Source of the DNA: an uncultured Sulfitobacter sp.
GTDB taxonomy: Bacteria > Pseudomonadota > Alphaproteobacteria > Rhodobacterales > Rhodobacteraceae
DNA: 59,064 nucleotides
Assembly (NCBI GenBank): GCA_913060815.1
Contig: CAJXSZ010000021.1
Span: 1-59,064 of the forward strand
Direction: 5' to 3'
Positions within the stretch are counted from its first letter, which is position 1. Each line of letters begins with the position of its first letter. Of the stretch, positions 33,642 through 41,578 are shown in pieces. A program made the position numbers and the translations under genes. The notes under the pieces were generated by a model that was not told the origin of the DNA, did no database searches, and saw only the letters and a list, made by a program, of their open reading frames with translations.

Positions 33642-34292
33642 ATGGCTGAACTGCTTGTCATAAGGCATGGTCAAGCCTCGTTTGGCGCGCAGAATTATGA
33701 TGTGCTGTCCGATTTGGGACGTGCACAGGCCCGCGCAACAGGAGACTGGTTGCGCCGTATGAATTGGGTGCCTGACCGTGTTGTGACAGGCACCCTCAAC
33801 CGGCAGATTGATACAGGCGTTGAAATGGGTTTTGACACCGCTCCAGAGCGGCATGCAGGGCTAAATGAGTATGACTTCGGCGATTTGCTGGATGCCCGCT
33901 TCAAAGGCGACATTCCAGACATGGTAAAAGGCGATCGCAAGGTGCATTTCCGCACCCTGCGTGAAACAGTCTTTGCATGGCAGAAGGACGAGATCGAGAA
34001 CCCCTCCGAGACCTGGGCGCAATTTGTGGCCCGTGTAGAGGAGGCGCGTAGCTTTGCGGTGGATACGCAGGCCAAGCGCGTTCTGGTTGTCAGTTCTGGC
34101 GGCGTGATTGGCCAGATGGTAGCTGCGTCGCTTCAGGCACCCGCCGCGCACATGATGAACCTCAATTTACAGATCAAAAATGCGGCCATGACGCGCTTTA
34201 TGTTTTCGGGTAGCTTGTTTTCGTTGAACGAGTTTAATGCCACGCCGCACTACGCCACCCCCGAGGGCATTCAATTAATGAGCTATAGTTAG
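33642..34292 (+). CDS. Histidine phosphatase family protein
   Basis: The 216-residue protein has the motif ELLVIRHGQASFG at residues 3-15 with the phosphate-accepting His. The later catalytic His position is in VLVVSSGGVIGQMVAASL, where Ser-Ser-Gly-Gly replaces the usual S/T-H-G-G: the second catalytic His is missing. That makes its activity doubtful or altered. It sits ten bases before the APH-type kinase gene, so a phosphate-handling link is possible. The other histidine phosphatase in the window (25453) keeps its second His (VVHGGVVG). Confidence 0.88.
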   Translation: MAELLVIRHGQASFGAQNYDVLSDLGRAQARATGDWLRRMNWVPDRVVTGTLNRQIDTGVEMGFDTAPERHAGLNEYDFGDLLDARFKGDIPDMVKGDRKVHFRTLRETVFAWQKDEIENPSETWAQFVARVEEARSFAVDTQAKRVLVVSSGGVIGQMVAASLQAPAAHMMNLNLQIKNAAMTRFMFSGSLFSLNEFNATPHYATPEGIQLMSYS

Positions 34293-34301
34293 GGACACGA
34301 T

Positions 34302-35330
34302 ATGACAGACACCCAAACCCTAAACGAGCAGGCGGTGCACGCCTATCTGAGCGAGAACCTTGAGGGGTTTGAAGGGCCGATGGAGGTCACAAAGTTTCAG
34401 GGTGGTCAGTCTAACCCTACTTTCCAACTCAAAACGCCCAAGCACTCGTACGTCCTGCGGCGCAAACCACCCGGGGTGCTTCTCAAGTCCGCCCATGCCG
34501 TTGACCGTGAATTCCGCGTGCAAAAAGCGCTGCAAGGCTCGGATGTGCCCGTCTCGAAGATGCATCTGTTGTGCGAGGATGACAGTGTCATAGGCTCGAT
34601 GTTCTATATCATGGATCATGTGGCGGGGCGCAATTTCAACGAACCTGCGATGCCCGATGTCAGCGCTGCCGACCGTGGCAAGATCACCTCAGAGATGAAC
34701 CGCGTTCTGGCGGCACTTCACATGGTTGACATCAATGCTGTCGGCCTCAGCGATTACGGGCCAGAGGGCAATTACTTCGAGCGGCAGGTCGGGCGCTGGT
34801 CCAAACAGTACCGCGCCTCGGAAACGGACAAGATACCCGCGATGGACCAGCTCATGGATGCACTTGTCGGAGAGCGCCCCGAGGATGATGGTCAGCGCAC
34901 GTTGGTGCACGGGGACTACCGTCTGGATAATATGATCTTTGACGCTACCACCACCGACTGCCGCGCCGTTCTGGATTGGGAGCTGTCTACGATAGGCCAT
35001 CCTTTTGCGGATCTGGCGGCAGTGATCATGCAGTGGCAATTGCCTGCAGGTAGCGAAGGGCGCGGAATGGGCGGGCTTGATCGTGCCGCCCTTGGCCTTC
35101 CGTCGGATGAGGAGTTTATCGCTGAATACTGCGCGCGCCGTGGCCTCAAGGGTATCGACAATTTTGGCTATTACCTCGGATTTACGTTCTTCCGCATGGC
35201 CGCAATCATCCAGGGTGTGCTCAAACGCGCGCTGGACGGAAATGCCTCCAACCCCGAGCGGGCGATGAAGGTCGGCGCGTTTGTCCCCGTCTTTGCACAG
35301 CACGGGCTTGATGCCCTCAAGCGGGGTTGA
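34302..35330 (+). CDS. APH-type phosphotransferase resembling the kinase domain of ACAD10/ACAD11
   Basis: The 342-residue protein has the aminoglycoside-phosphotransferase fold. It opens with FQGGQSNPTFQLK and YVLRRKPPGVLL, with DREFRVQKAL in the N-lobe. The catalytic loop is LVHGDYRLDNMIFD near residues 203-216, and the metal site is AVLDWELSTIGHPFADLA. These blocks match those I recall from the N-terminal kinase domain of mammalian ACAD11 and of LvaA from levulinate degradation. Those enzymes phosphorylate the 4-hydroxyl of 4-hydroxyacyl-CoAs. The dehydrogenase half of ACAD11 is encoded separately at 47616. Neighbours are a histidine phosphatase (10 bases) and an IclR regulator (3 bases). 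Confidence 0.92.
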   Translation: MTDTQTLNEQAVHAYLSENLEGFEGPMEVTKFQGGQSNPTFQLKTPKHSYVLRRKPPGVLLKSAHAVDREFRVQKALQGSDVPVSKMHLLCEDDSVIGSMFYIMDHVAGRNFNEPAMPDVSAADRGKITSEMNRVLAALHMVDINAVGLSDYGPEGNYFERQVGRWSKQYRASETDKIPAMDQLMDALVGERPEDDGQRTLVHGDYRLDNMIFDATTTDCRAVLDWELSTIGHPFADLAAVIMQWQLPAGSEGRGMGGLDRAALGLPSDEEFIAEYCARRGLKGIDNFGYYLGFTFFRMAAIIQGVLKRALDGNASNPERAMKVGAFVPVFAQHGLDALKRG

Positions 35331-35333
35331 ATA

Positions 35334-36128
35334 ATGGATGGTCTTGATTCTGACCTCGACGGCAAGGACCGTAACTTTGTCACCGCTCTCGCGCGCGGTC
35401 TGGAAATTTTGCGGTGCTTTCGCCGTGATGACTTGACGCTGACCAACAGCGATTTTTCCGAGCGTACTGGCCTGCCAAAGGCGACAATTTCGCGGCTGAC
35501 CCATACCCTGTGCGAGTTGGATTATCTGGTCGCCGACACCCGCGTGGGCACCTACCGCCTCAGCGCGGGCGTGCTGCGTTTGGGCTTTAGCCGCCTTGCT
35601 GCGATGGACATGCGCGACCGCGCCAAACACGAGATGCACGGACTGCGTACGGACGGACCGAACCCGTTTCTGACCGTTGCGCTGGGCGAGCAGCATCGTA
35701 CTGAAGTGATCTATCTTGCGACAGACTGTTCCAATGAAGGCGTGACGCTTTTGATGCGCGTGGGCTCCCGTCTGCCGCTGTTTCACTCCGCGATTGGCAA
35801 GGCGATCCTTGCGGTCACTCCGCAGGAGCGGGTCGAGCAGATTTTCGGATTTGCCCGTTTGGACGGTGAAGAGATCGAAGTTGAAGCCCGTGCGCAATAC
35901 GAGAACGCTCTACAAGAGTATGGCGAGAAGGGCTTTTGCACAGGTTATGGCAACTGGCGTTCTGACGTGAACGGTATTGCAGTGCCGGTTCATTCGCTCA
36001 GCGACGGACGTGTTTACGGTCTTAATGTCGGAGGTCCGTCCTTTCGGGTTAAGCCCAAACAGCTCGAGACGGTCTACGCTCCGCGCCTGCTTAAAGTGGC
36101 TGAAGCGCTGAGCATCAAAGAGCGCTAG
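35334..36128 (+). CDS. IclR family transcriptional regulator
   Basis: The 264-residue regulator has an N-terminal winged helix-turn-helix (about residues 15-75), with LARGLEILRCF and LPKATISRLTHTLCELDYL. A C-terminal GAF-like effector domain holds STLLFHSAIGKA-type residues (here LPLFHSAIGKAILAV), FCTGYGNWRSDVNGIAVPV and VYGLNVGGPSF. It is the only regulator within the catabolic region and probably controls it. Dyads resembling IclR operators occur 50 bases downstream of it and before the ACAD pair at 27224. It begins three bases after the kinase gene, so it is read with it. Confidence 0.94.
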   Translation: MDGLDSDLDGKDRNFVTALARGLEILRCFRRDDLTLTNSDFSERTGLPKATISRLTHTLCELDYLVADTRVGTYRLSAGVLRLGFSRLAAMDMRDRAKHEMHGLRTDGPNPFLTVALGEQHRTEVIYLATDCSNEGVTLLMRVGSRLPLFHSAIGKAILAVTPQERVEQIFGFARLDGEEIEVEARAQYENALQEYGEKGFCTGYGNWRSDVNGIAVPVHSLSDGRVYGLNVGGPSFRVKPKQLETVYAPRLLKVAEALSIKER

Positions 36129-36545
36129 GCCTCACACTGGAATCGCTGGTTTGACGCTTAAACCTAGGCGGGTGTCCGTTCCGCACAGCGGAATCGTTAT
36201 GGCACCTCATAAACCAAAGTTACCTAACGAAACTCTGAAATTTCTGCTGGCAGAATATGCCTGCACCCAGCGGTTCTCCAAACGGAGATAGGCCAGTGTT
36301 TGAAGAAAGCACGTCCAGTCTCAAAGTTTTATTTAATTGAATTCAATGACTTGCATTCAAGCGGCAACGAGTAAGTGCAATCGCGTCACCTATGATTTCC
36401 CGATGTGGTCATAATGCCTTTGAAAAAAACTAGGGTTTGATCCGCATTAGAGCGCTTGACTTAATATGACGGTGTGCAAGTCTCTTGGTATAGCCCATCT
36501 GATAATGATCGCAAAACGCGGCGGGCTGTCCTAGGGAGGAACAAC
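36129..36545 (+). promoter_or_regulatory. 417-base regulatory region before the ABC importer, with three dyads
   Basis: No gene is visible here. It contains TTCCGC-ACA-GCGGAA (36179-36193, a perfect palindrome), TTCTGC-TG-GCAGAA (36242-36255) and TTCTCC-AAAC-GGAGA (36274-36288). The right end has TTGACT at 36456-36461, which could be a -35 box, but a well-spaced -10 is unclear. The GGGAGG at 36535-36540 is the ribosome site of the substrate-binding protein. This is the main promoter region of the transporter operon, likely IclR-controlled. Confidence 0.55.
36179..36193. promoter_or_regulatory. Perfect IclR-type palindrome downstream of iclR
   Basis: TTCCGC-ACA-GCGGAA is perfectly symmetric. 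It matches the form of IclR-family operators and a near-identical site at 27224-27240. It lies 50 bases after the iclR stop and 350 before the transporter gene. Confidence 0.6.
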
Positions 36546-37793
36546 ATGAAGAATATTACAAAAATCGGTGCGGTCTCCGCGCTGTCACTTATCATCGGTG
36601 CAAGCGCTGCCTTTGCCGAGACGATCAAAGTTGCATTTATTGATCCGCTGTCTGGCCCCTTTGCCAGCACAGGAACAAACGGTCTGCACCAGTTTGAATT
36701 CGCTGCCGATTATATGGTCAACCAGAACGGCGGCCTGTTGGGCGGTACGCAGATGGAAGTGGTCGGATTTGACAACAAAATCAGCCCCAAAGAGTCGCTG
36801 ATCCAGTTGCAGGTCGCGATTGACCAAGGCATCCGTTATATCGTTCAGGGTAACTCATCCGGTGTGGCCAACGCGCTGACCGAAGCGGTAGACAAGCATA
36901 ACCGCCGCAACCCCGACAGCCGCGTGCTGTTTCTGAACTATGCGGCTGTTGATCCTGCTTTGACCAACGACAAGTGTAACTTCTGGCACTTCCGCTTTGA
37001 CGCGCATGCGGACATGAAAATGGACGCCGTCACCGACAGCATCACGTCTGATAGCTCCATCGACAAAGTATATGTGATCGGTCAGGACTATTCCTTCGGT
37101 AAGGCGGTTTCTGCGGCGGCCAACAAGTTCCTTGGCGAGAAGAGCGACACGATCGAGATCGTCGGTGACGAGCTGCACCCGATTGGCAAAGTAAAAGATT
37201 TCACACCCTATTCGCGCAAGATCGTTGCATCCGGTGCGAACGCGGTAATCACAGGTAACTGGGGCGCGGATATGCTCGGCCTTGGTAAATCCATTGTCGA
37301 GAACGGCTACTCTGGTCCGATCTACACATACTATGCTGCGGGTTCTGGCATCACGGCCGCCTTCGGTGAGACAGGTAAAGGTGCGATCCGTCTGGTTGGC
37401 GAAGGTCAGGTGAACCCGCCCCCGAGCGATGAAGCCGCTGCCTACTACACTGCGTTCAAGGAAAAGTATCCTGACGGTAACGTAGACCAGACACGTATCT
37501 CCAACACGATTGGCATGCTGGCCAAGGCGATTGAAGAAGCAGGGACAGCGGATGACGTCGTTGCGGTCGCGAACGCGCTCGCAGGTATGGAGTATGACAC
37601 GATCTGGGGTGGCAAGGTCATGATGCGCGAAAGCGATCACCAGGCCATTCAGGATCTGCACATCTTCGAGCACACCAATGAGGGCATCGACTTCCCTTAT
37701 GACAACTCCGAATACGGTGTGCGCGTGATCAAGACGATCCCGATGGCATCTGCCGATATCGAGACAACATGTGAGATGAAAGCGCCTTCCTAA
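36546..37793 (+). CDS. ABC transporter substrate-binding protein, branched-chain amino acid (LivK) type
   Basis: The 415-residue protein has a signal peptide (MKNITKIGAVSALSLIIGASAAFA). The type I periplasmic binding fold follows with TIKVAFIDPLSGPFASTGTNG at the ligand-site start, then VDKHNRRNPDSRVLFLNYAAVDPAL and VIGQDYSFGKAVSAA. It binds a small acid or amino-acid-like solute for the Liv-type permease encoded next. The genetic context suggests an organic acid, alcohol or ester-derived substrate rather than a true amino acid. GGGAGG precedes the ATG at 36546; a longer frame to 36474 is not needed. A terminator hairpin follows, likely making this protein more abundant than the permease. Confidence 0.94.
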   Translation: MKNITKIGAVSALSLIIGASAAFAETIKVAFIDPLSGPFASTGTNGLHQFEFAADYMVNQNGGLLGGTQMEVVGFDNKISPKESLIQLQVAIDQGIRYIVQGNSSGVANALTEAVDKHNRRNPDSRVLFLNYAAVDPALTNDKCNFWHFRFDAHADMKMDAVTDSITSDSSIDKVYVIGQDYSFGKAVSAAANKFLGEKSDTIEIVGDELHPIGKVKDFTPYSRKIVASGANAVITGNWGADMLGLGKSIVENGYSGPIYTYYAAGSGITAAFGETGKGAIRLVGEGQVNPPPSDEAAAYYTAFKEKYPDGNVDQTRISNTIGMLAKAIEEAGTADDVVAVANALAGMEYDTIWGGKVMMRESDHQAIQDLHIFEHTNEGIDFPYDNSEYGVRVIKTIPMASADIETTCEMKAPS

Positions 37794-37807
37794 GGCTCTG
37801 ACATCCT

Positions 37808-37842
37808 GCCCGCCTTCCGCAAGTCGGAGGGCGGGCGTTTTT
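37808..37842 (+). terminator. Hairpin with T tract between substrate-binding protein and permease genes
   Basis: GCCCGCCTTCCG-CAAGT-CGGAGGGCGGGC (one G-U) is followed by GTTTTT. It is a good intrinsic terminator, 14 bases after the binding-protein stop. It probably lets only part of transcription proceed into the permease genes, a common way to make excess binding protein. Confidence 0.85.
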
Positions 37843-37873
37843 ACCTTTGCATTTTATTCTACCGGAGGGGCCA

Positions 37874-38830
37874 ATGGACCTCATTCTCGTCAATCTGATC
37901 GACGGGCTGGTGACGGGACTGCTGTTGTTTATGCTGTCCGCCGGCCTGACCCTTATTTTCTCGATGATGGGTGTACTTAATTTTGCCCATGCCAGCTTTT
38001 ACATGCTCGGCGCGTATTTCGCCTATTCCATTAGCTTGGCATTGGGGTTCTGGATGGGGCTGCTGATTGCCCCGCTGATTGTTGGCGTCGCAGGCGCCAT
38101 GGTAGAGCGATACGGCCTGCGTCGCGTGCACCAATACGGTCACGTGCCCGAACTCATATTCACATTCGGACTGGCGTTGCTGATTGAGGAATTGGTTCAG
38201 TTCATCTGGGGCAAGAACCAGATGCCTTATGATGTGCCTGACATTCTCAACTTCACTGCCTTTGCCATCTCCGGCAACTCCATCCCCGCATACAAGATTT
38301 TCATGATCTTCATCTCTGTGGGTATTTTCATCGGCCTTCTCTACGTCCTCACTAAGACCCGCGTCGGCATGATTATTCAGGCCGCCCTTAGCTATCCGCG
38401 CACGGTGGAGGCGCTGGGCCACAATGTACCGCTTATCTTTATGGGTGTGTTCGGTGTGGGTACGGCCCTCGCAGGGGTTGCCGGCGTGATCGCGGGACCA
38501 GTGCTGGGCACCTTCCCTGGCATGGCCTTTGTCCTTGGATCGATTGTTTTTGTCACGATCGTGATCGGCGGGCTTGGCTCTCTCTGGGGGGCGCTGGTGG
38601 CATCGCTATTGATCGGTTGGATCACGACATTCGCCAAGTCCTATAACATCGAGATGGAGAGCATCCTCAATGGGATCGGCATCGCCACGCCCGAGAACAT
38701 GGACGACAATATGTTCCGTGACTTCTGGAGCCTGACCTCACCGCAGATTGCCGACATTCTCCCCTACATCCTGATGGTGCTGATCCTTATCTTCCGCCCC
38801 GCAGGACTTTTCGGAAAGCGCACACAATGA
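37874..38830 (+). CDS. Branched-chain amino acid type ABC permease (LivH-like)
   Basis: The 318-residue permease has about eight membrane helices. It opens MDLILVNLIDGLVTGLLLFML with the GVLNFAHASFYMLGAYFAY segment typical of LivH. The cytoplasmic EAA-like loop lies around ALGHNVPLIFMGVFGVGTALAGVAG. It forms the translocation channel with the LivM-like subunit. GGAGG precedes the ATG at 37874. The last four bases overlap the next gene. The C-terminal part contains an unusual long stretch before the last helix (about residues 255-300), common in the non-amino-acid members of this family. Confidence 0.93.
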   Translation: MDLILVNLIDGLVTGLLLFMLSAGLTLIFSMMGVLNFAHASFYMLGAYFAYSISLALGFWMGLLIAPLIVGVAGAMVERYGLRRVHQYGHVPELIFTFGLALLIEELVQFIWGKNQMPYDVPDILNFTAFAISGNSIPAYKIFMIFISVGIFIGLLYVLTKTRVGMIIQAALSYPRTVEALGHNVPLIFMGVFGVGTALAGVAGVIAGPVLGTFPGMAFVLGSIVFVTIVIGGLGSLWGALVASLLIGWITTFAKSYNIEMESILNGIGIATPENMDDNMFRDFWSLTSPQIADILPYILMVLILIFRPAGLFGKRTQ

Positions 38831-40122
38831 ACGAGCAGCTTAAAACCGACCCGACAAAGCCCGCGCAGCGTATGCGTGCAGGCGGCATGACCCTCTCATT
38901 GGCGCCGTGGATCATTGCAGCCGTCGCGATGATGGCATTGCCGATGATCTTCACCAACAACTCGGCGCTGACGATCATGAACCAGATGTCGATCACGATC
39001 ATCTTTGCGCTGGCTTACAATATGTTGCTGGGCCAAGGCGGCATGCTCAGCTTTGGCCATGCGGTTTATGCGGGTGTTGGCGGGTTCTTCTGCATGCACC
39101 TGATGAACATGTCCGATTTTTTCGCTACCATCCCGCTGCCGATCTTGCCGCTGTTTGGCGGTCTGTTCGGCATGGGTCTGGCGCTGATTGTGGGATCTTT
39201 CTCCACCCGATCCGCTGGCACGGTCTTTGCGATGATCTCGCTTGGCGTGGGTGAGTTGATTGCCGCCAGTTCTGTTATCGTCGTGGCCTTCTTTGGCGGC
39301 GAAGAAGGCATCAGCGGGGACCGCACCTATGCGCAGCCGTTTTTTGGCGTCGAGTTCCTCCAGCAGATCGAGGTCTATTACCTTACCGCCGCGTGGGTCA
39401 TTATCTCTGCAGCATTGATGTATCTGTGGAGCCGTACACCCGTAGGCCGCATGGCCAACGCCGTGCGCGACAACCCCGAGCGGGCCGAATTCCTTGGCTA
39501 TTCCGCGCGCTGGGTCCGCTATTACAGCTTCGTCGCTTCGGGCTTCTTCGCCGGCGTCTCTGGTGGGCTATTCGCGATCAACTATGAAATCCTCACCGAG
39601 GAAAACCTCAACGCGGCCTCCTCTGGCATCATCCTTTTGGTCACGTTCCTCGGGGGGGTTGGGTTCTTCTTCGGACCGATCATTGGCGCGGTAGTCTTCA
39701 CGCTGGTTCAAACCGTACTGAGCCTTCAAACAGAGCTTTGGGCGTTCTACGCGGGCTGCCTGTTTGTCGCGACGGTCATGTTTTTCCCGGGCGGTTTGGC
39801 GGGGCTCATTATGATGCATGTGCCTGCGGTCAAGCTCGGCAAATGGAAGCTGCTGATCATGCCCTACATCAAAACGCTCATTCCTGCGGCCATCGGCATT
39901 CTGGGACTTTGCGCTTTGGTGGAAATGACGTTCCACTACCGTCACGGAGCCACAGGCGACAATGAGATGACCCTGTTCTGGACCACATTTGACAGCCACA
40001 CACTTATGCCATGGCTCATCGCCGCAGCGGTCACCGTCATCGGTATCGGTATTGCAAGGATGACAGCCCCCTCGCTCAAGGAAGCGTGGGACGAGGCCAA
40101 CACAATGGGAGGCGCATCATGA
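38827..40122 (+). CDS. Branched-chain amino acid type ABC permease (LivM-like)
   Basis: The 431-residue permease is longer than usual LivM (about 350). It has LAYNMLLGQGGMLSFGHAVYAGVGGF, a LivM signature, and the coupling loop SRTPVGRMANAVRDNPERAEFLGYS near residues 198-222. After a standard core there is an extra C-terminal membrane part (about residues 340-431) with two more hydrophobic segments, seen in some alphaproteobacterial members. It pairs with the LivH-like subunit. The start (ATGA) overlaps the previous gene and its stop overlaps the ATPase gene. Confidence 0.93.
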   Translation: MNEQLKTDPTKPAQRMRAGGMTLSLAPWIIAAVAMMALPMIFTNNSALTIMNQMSITIIFALAYNMLLGQGGMLSFGHAVYAGVGGFFCMHLMNMSDFFATIPLPILPLFGGLFGMGLALIVGSFSTRSAGTVFAMISLGVGELIAASSVIVVAFFGGEEGISGDRTYAQPFFGVEFLQQIEVYYLTAAWVIISAALMYLWSRTPVGRMANAVRDNPERAEFLGYSARWVRYYSFVASGFFAGVSGGLFAINYEILTEENLNAASSGIILLVTFLGGVGFFFGPIIGAVVFTLVQTVLSLQTELWAFYAGCLFVATVMFFPGGLAGLIMMHVPAVKLGKWKLLIMPYIKTLIPAAIGILGLCALVEMTFHYRHGATGDNEMTLFWTTFDSHTLMPWLIAAAVTVIGIGIARMTAPSLKEAWDEANTMGGAS

Positions 40123-40880
40123 GCGTACCTGCACTCGAACTCAGCGGCCTCAAGAAGAGCTTTGGCAAGGCCGAGATCATCCGCGGTATTGATCTCGATA
40201 TCGGAAAGGCCGAGCGGCACGCGATCATCGGACCAAATGGCGCGGGGAAATCCACGCTGTTCAATCTGATCACCGCGCGCTTTGCGCCGACGGCTGGCAC
40301 TGTGAAACTTCACGGCGAAAACCTTGCTGGGCTGGAGCCGTTCCAGATCAACCGCAAAGGGCTCAGCCGCTCTTTCCAGATCACCAACATCTTTCCCAAG
40401 ATGAGCGTGTTCGAGAATGTGCGCTGTGCGCTTCTTTGGGCGCAGGGGTACAAATACAGTTTCTGGAACCTCGTGAGCCGCCAGCGTGCGCTGACCGAAG
40501 GGGCGGACGCGATCTTGGAAGAGATCAACCTCTCCGCCCGCCGAGATATACCCGCAGGCATGCTCAGTTATGCCGAGCAGCGTGCTCTCGAGATCGGGAT
40601 CACAATCGCGGGCGGCGCCAATGTCATCATGCTGGACGAGCCGACAGCGGGCATGTCCAACACCGAAACCGACTATATCATGGACCTGATTATGCGCGTG
40701 ACCGAGGGCAAAACCCTGATCATGGTGGAGCATGACATGGGCGTCGTCTTTGGTCTGGCCGACCGCATCTCGGTGCTGGTCTATGGCGAGATCATCGCGA
40801 CCGACACGCCCGAACGCGTGCGCGCTGATCCGAAAGTACAAGAAGCCTATCTGGGCGCTGCATTGGAGGCAGAACATTGA
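40119..40880 (+). CDS. Branched-chain amino acid type ABC ATPase (LivG-like)
   Basis: The 253-residue ATPase has Walker A IIGPNGAGKSTLFN near residue 37 and the Walker B region VIMLDEPTAGMS near residues 170-181. The switch His is in MVEHDMGVVF. The signature LSYAEQRALEIGITIA replaces the family LSGGQ with LSYAEQ. It powers import by the Liv-type permease. The start is the ATG at 40119 (ATGA overlap with livM), not the longer frame that opens at 40011 inside livM. The end overlaps the next ATPase gene by four bases. It is fully canonical except for the signature. Confidence 0.95.
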   Translation: MSVPALELSGLKKSFGKAEIIRGIDLDIGKAERHAIIGPNGAGKSTLFNLITARFAPTAGTVKLHGENLAGLEPFQINRKGLSRSFQITNIFPKMSVFENVRCALLWAQGYKYSFWNLVSRQRALTEGADAILEEINLSARRDIPAGMLSYAEQRALEIGITIAGGANVIMLDEPTAGMSNTETDYIMDLIMRVTEGKTLIMVEHDMGVVFGLADRISVLVYGEIIATDTPERVRADPKVQEAYLGAALEAEH

Positions 40881-41578
40881 TCGAAGTCACCGACATGCAT
40901 GCCTATTACGGCAAATCCCACATCCTTCAGGGTGTGACCCTCAATGTGCAGGAGGGCGAGATTGTTGCCCTTTTGGGCCGCAACGGTGTAGGCCGCTCGA
41001 CCACCTGCAAGGCAATTATGGGCGAGGTCGAGCCTAAGGGCTCGGTCAAATTCCGCGGACAGGAAATAGCGGGTAAGAAGGCCTACGAGGTCGCCAATAT
41101 GGGGATCGGCTATGTCCCCGAGAACCGCGATATCTTTCCCGGACTCACCACGCGCCAGAACCTGACGCTGGGCCTCAAGCCTGGTCAGAAAGATGGCGCA
41201 GGTCGCTGGTCGATGCAGATGATGTTCGACATGTTCGAGAACCTTGACCGCCGCGCGGACGTGGAAGCCTCGGTACTGTCGGGCGGGGAGCAGCAGATGC
41301 TTACCATGTGCCGTACGCTGATGGGTGACCCTGATTTTGTGATGATCGACGAGCCGACAGAAGGCCTCAGCCCGCAGATGGTGCAAAAGGTCGCCGAGGT
41401 CCTCAAGGCGATTGCCGAGAAGGGCATCTCGACTCTGCTGGTTGAGCAAAAGCTGAGCATTGCGATGGATATTGCCGATCGAGTGTACGTGATGGGCCAT
41501 GGACAGGTCGTGTTCGAGGGCACGCCAGCCGAGTTGAAGGCGCGTGAGGATGTTCGCAAGGAGTGGCTGGAGGTCTAA
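40877..41578 (+). CDS. Branched-chain amino acid type ABC ATPase (LivF-like), Walker A Lys replaced by Arg
   Basis: The 233-residue ATPase is the LivF partner. Its Walker A reads LLGRNGVGRSTTCK near residues 34-47, where the family has GxGKST: the critical Lys is Arg (codon CGC). The rest is normal: the signature LSGGEQQML, Walker B FVMIDEPTEGLSP and the switch-region LVEQKLS, in which Gln-Lys replaces the usual His-like position as in other LivF proteins. Loss of the Lys usually weakens ATP hydrolysis, so this half-site may be non-catalytic with LivG doing the work. The TTG start overlaps livG (TTGA). The stop shares a base with the ATG of the beta-lactamase-like gene. Confidence 0.93.
   Translation: MIEVTDMHAYYGKSHILQGVTLNVQEGEIVALLGRNGVGRSTTCKAIMGEVEPKGSVKFRGQEIAGKKAYEVANMGIGYVPENRDIFPGLTTRQNLTLGLKPGQKDGAGRWSMQMMFDMFENLDRRADVEASVLSGGEQQMLTMCRTLMGDPDFVMIDEPTEGLSPQMVQKVAEVLKAIAEKGISTLLVEQKLSIAMDIADRVYVMGHGQVVFEGTPAELKAREDVRKEWLEV

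Noticed and set aside
34689..35897. 402-codon minus-strand ORF over the kinase and IclR genes
   Set aside because: It crosses two well-supported plus-strand genes and has no recognisable protein features.
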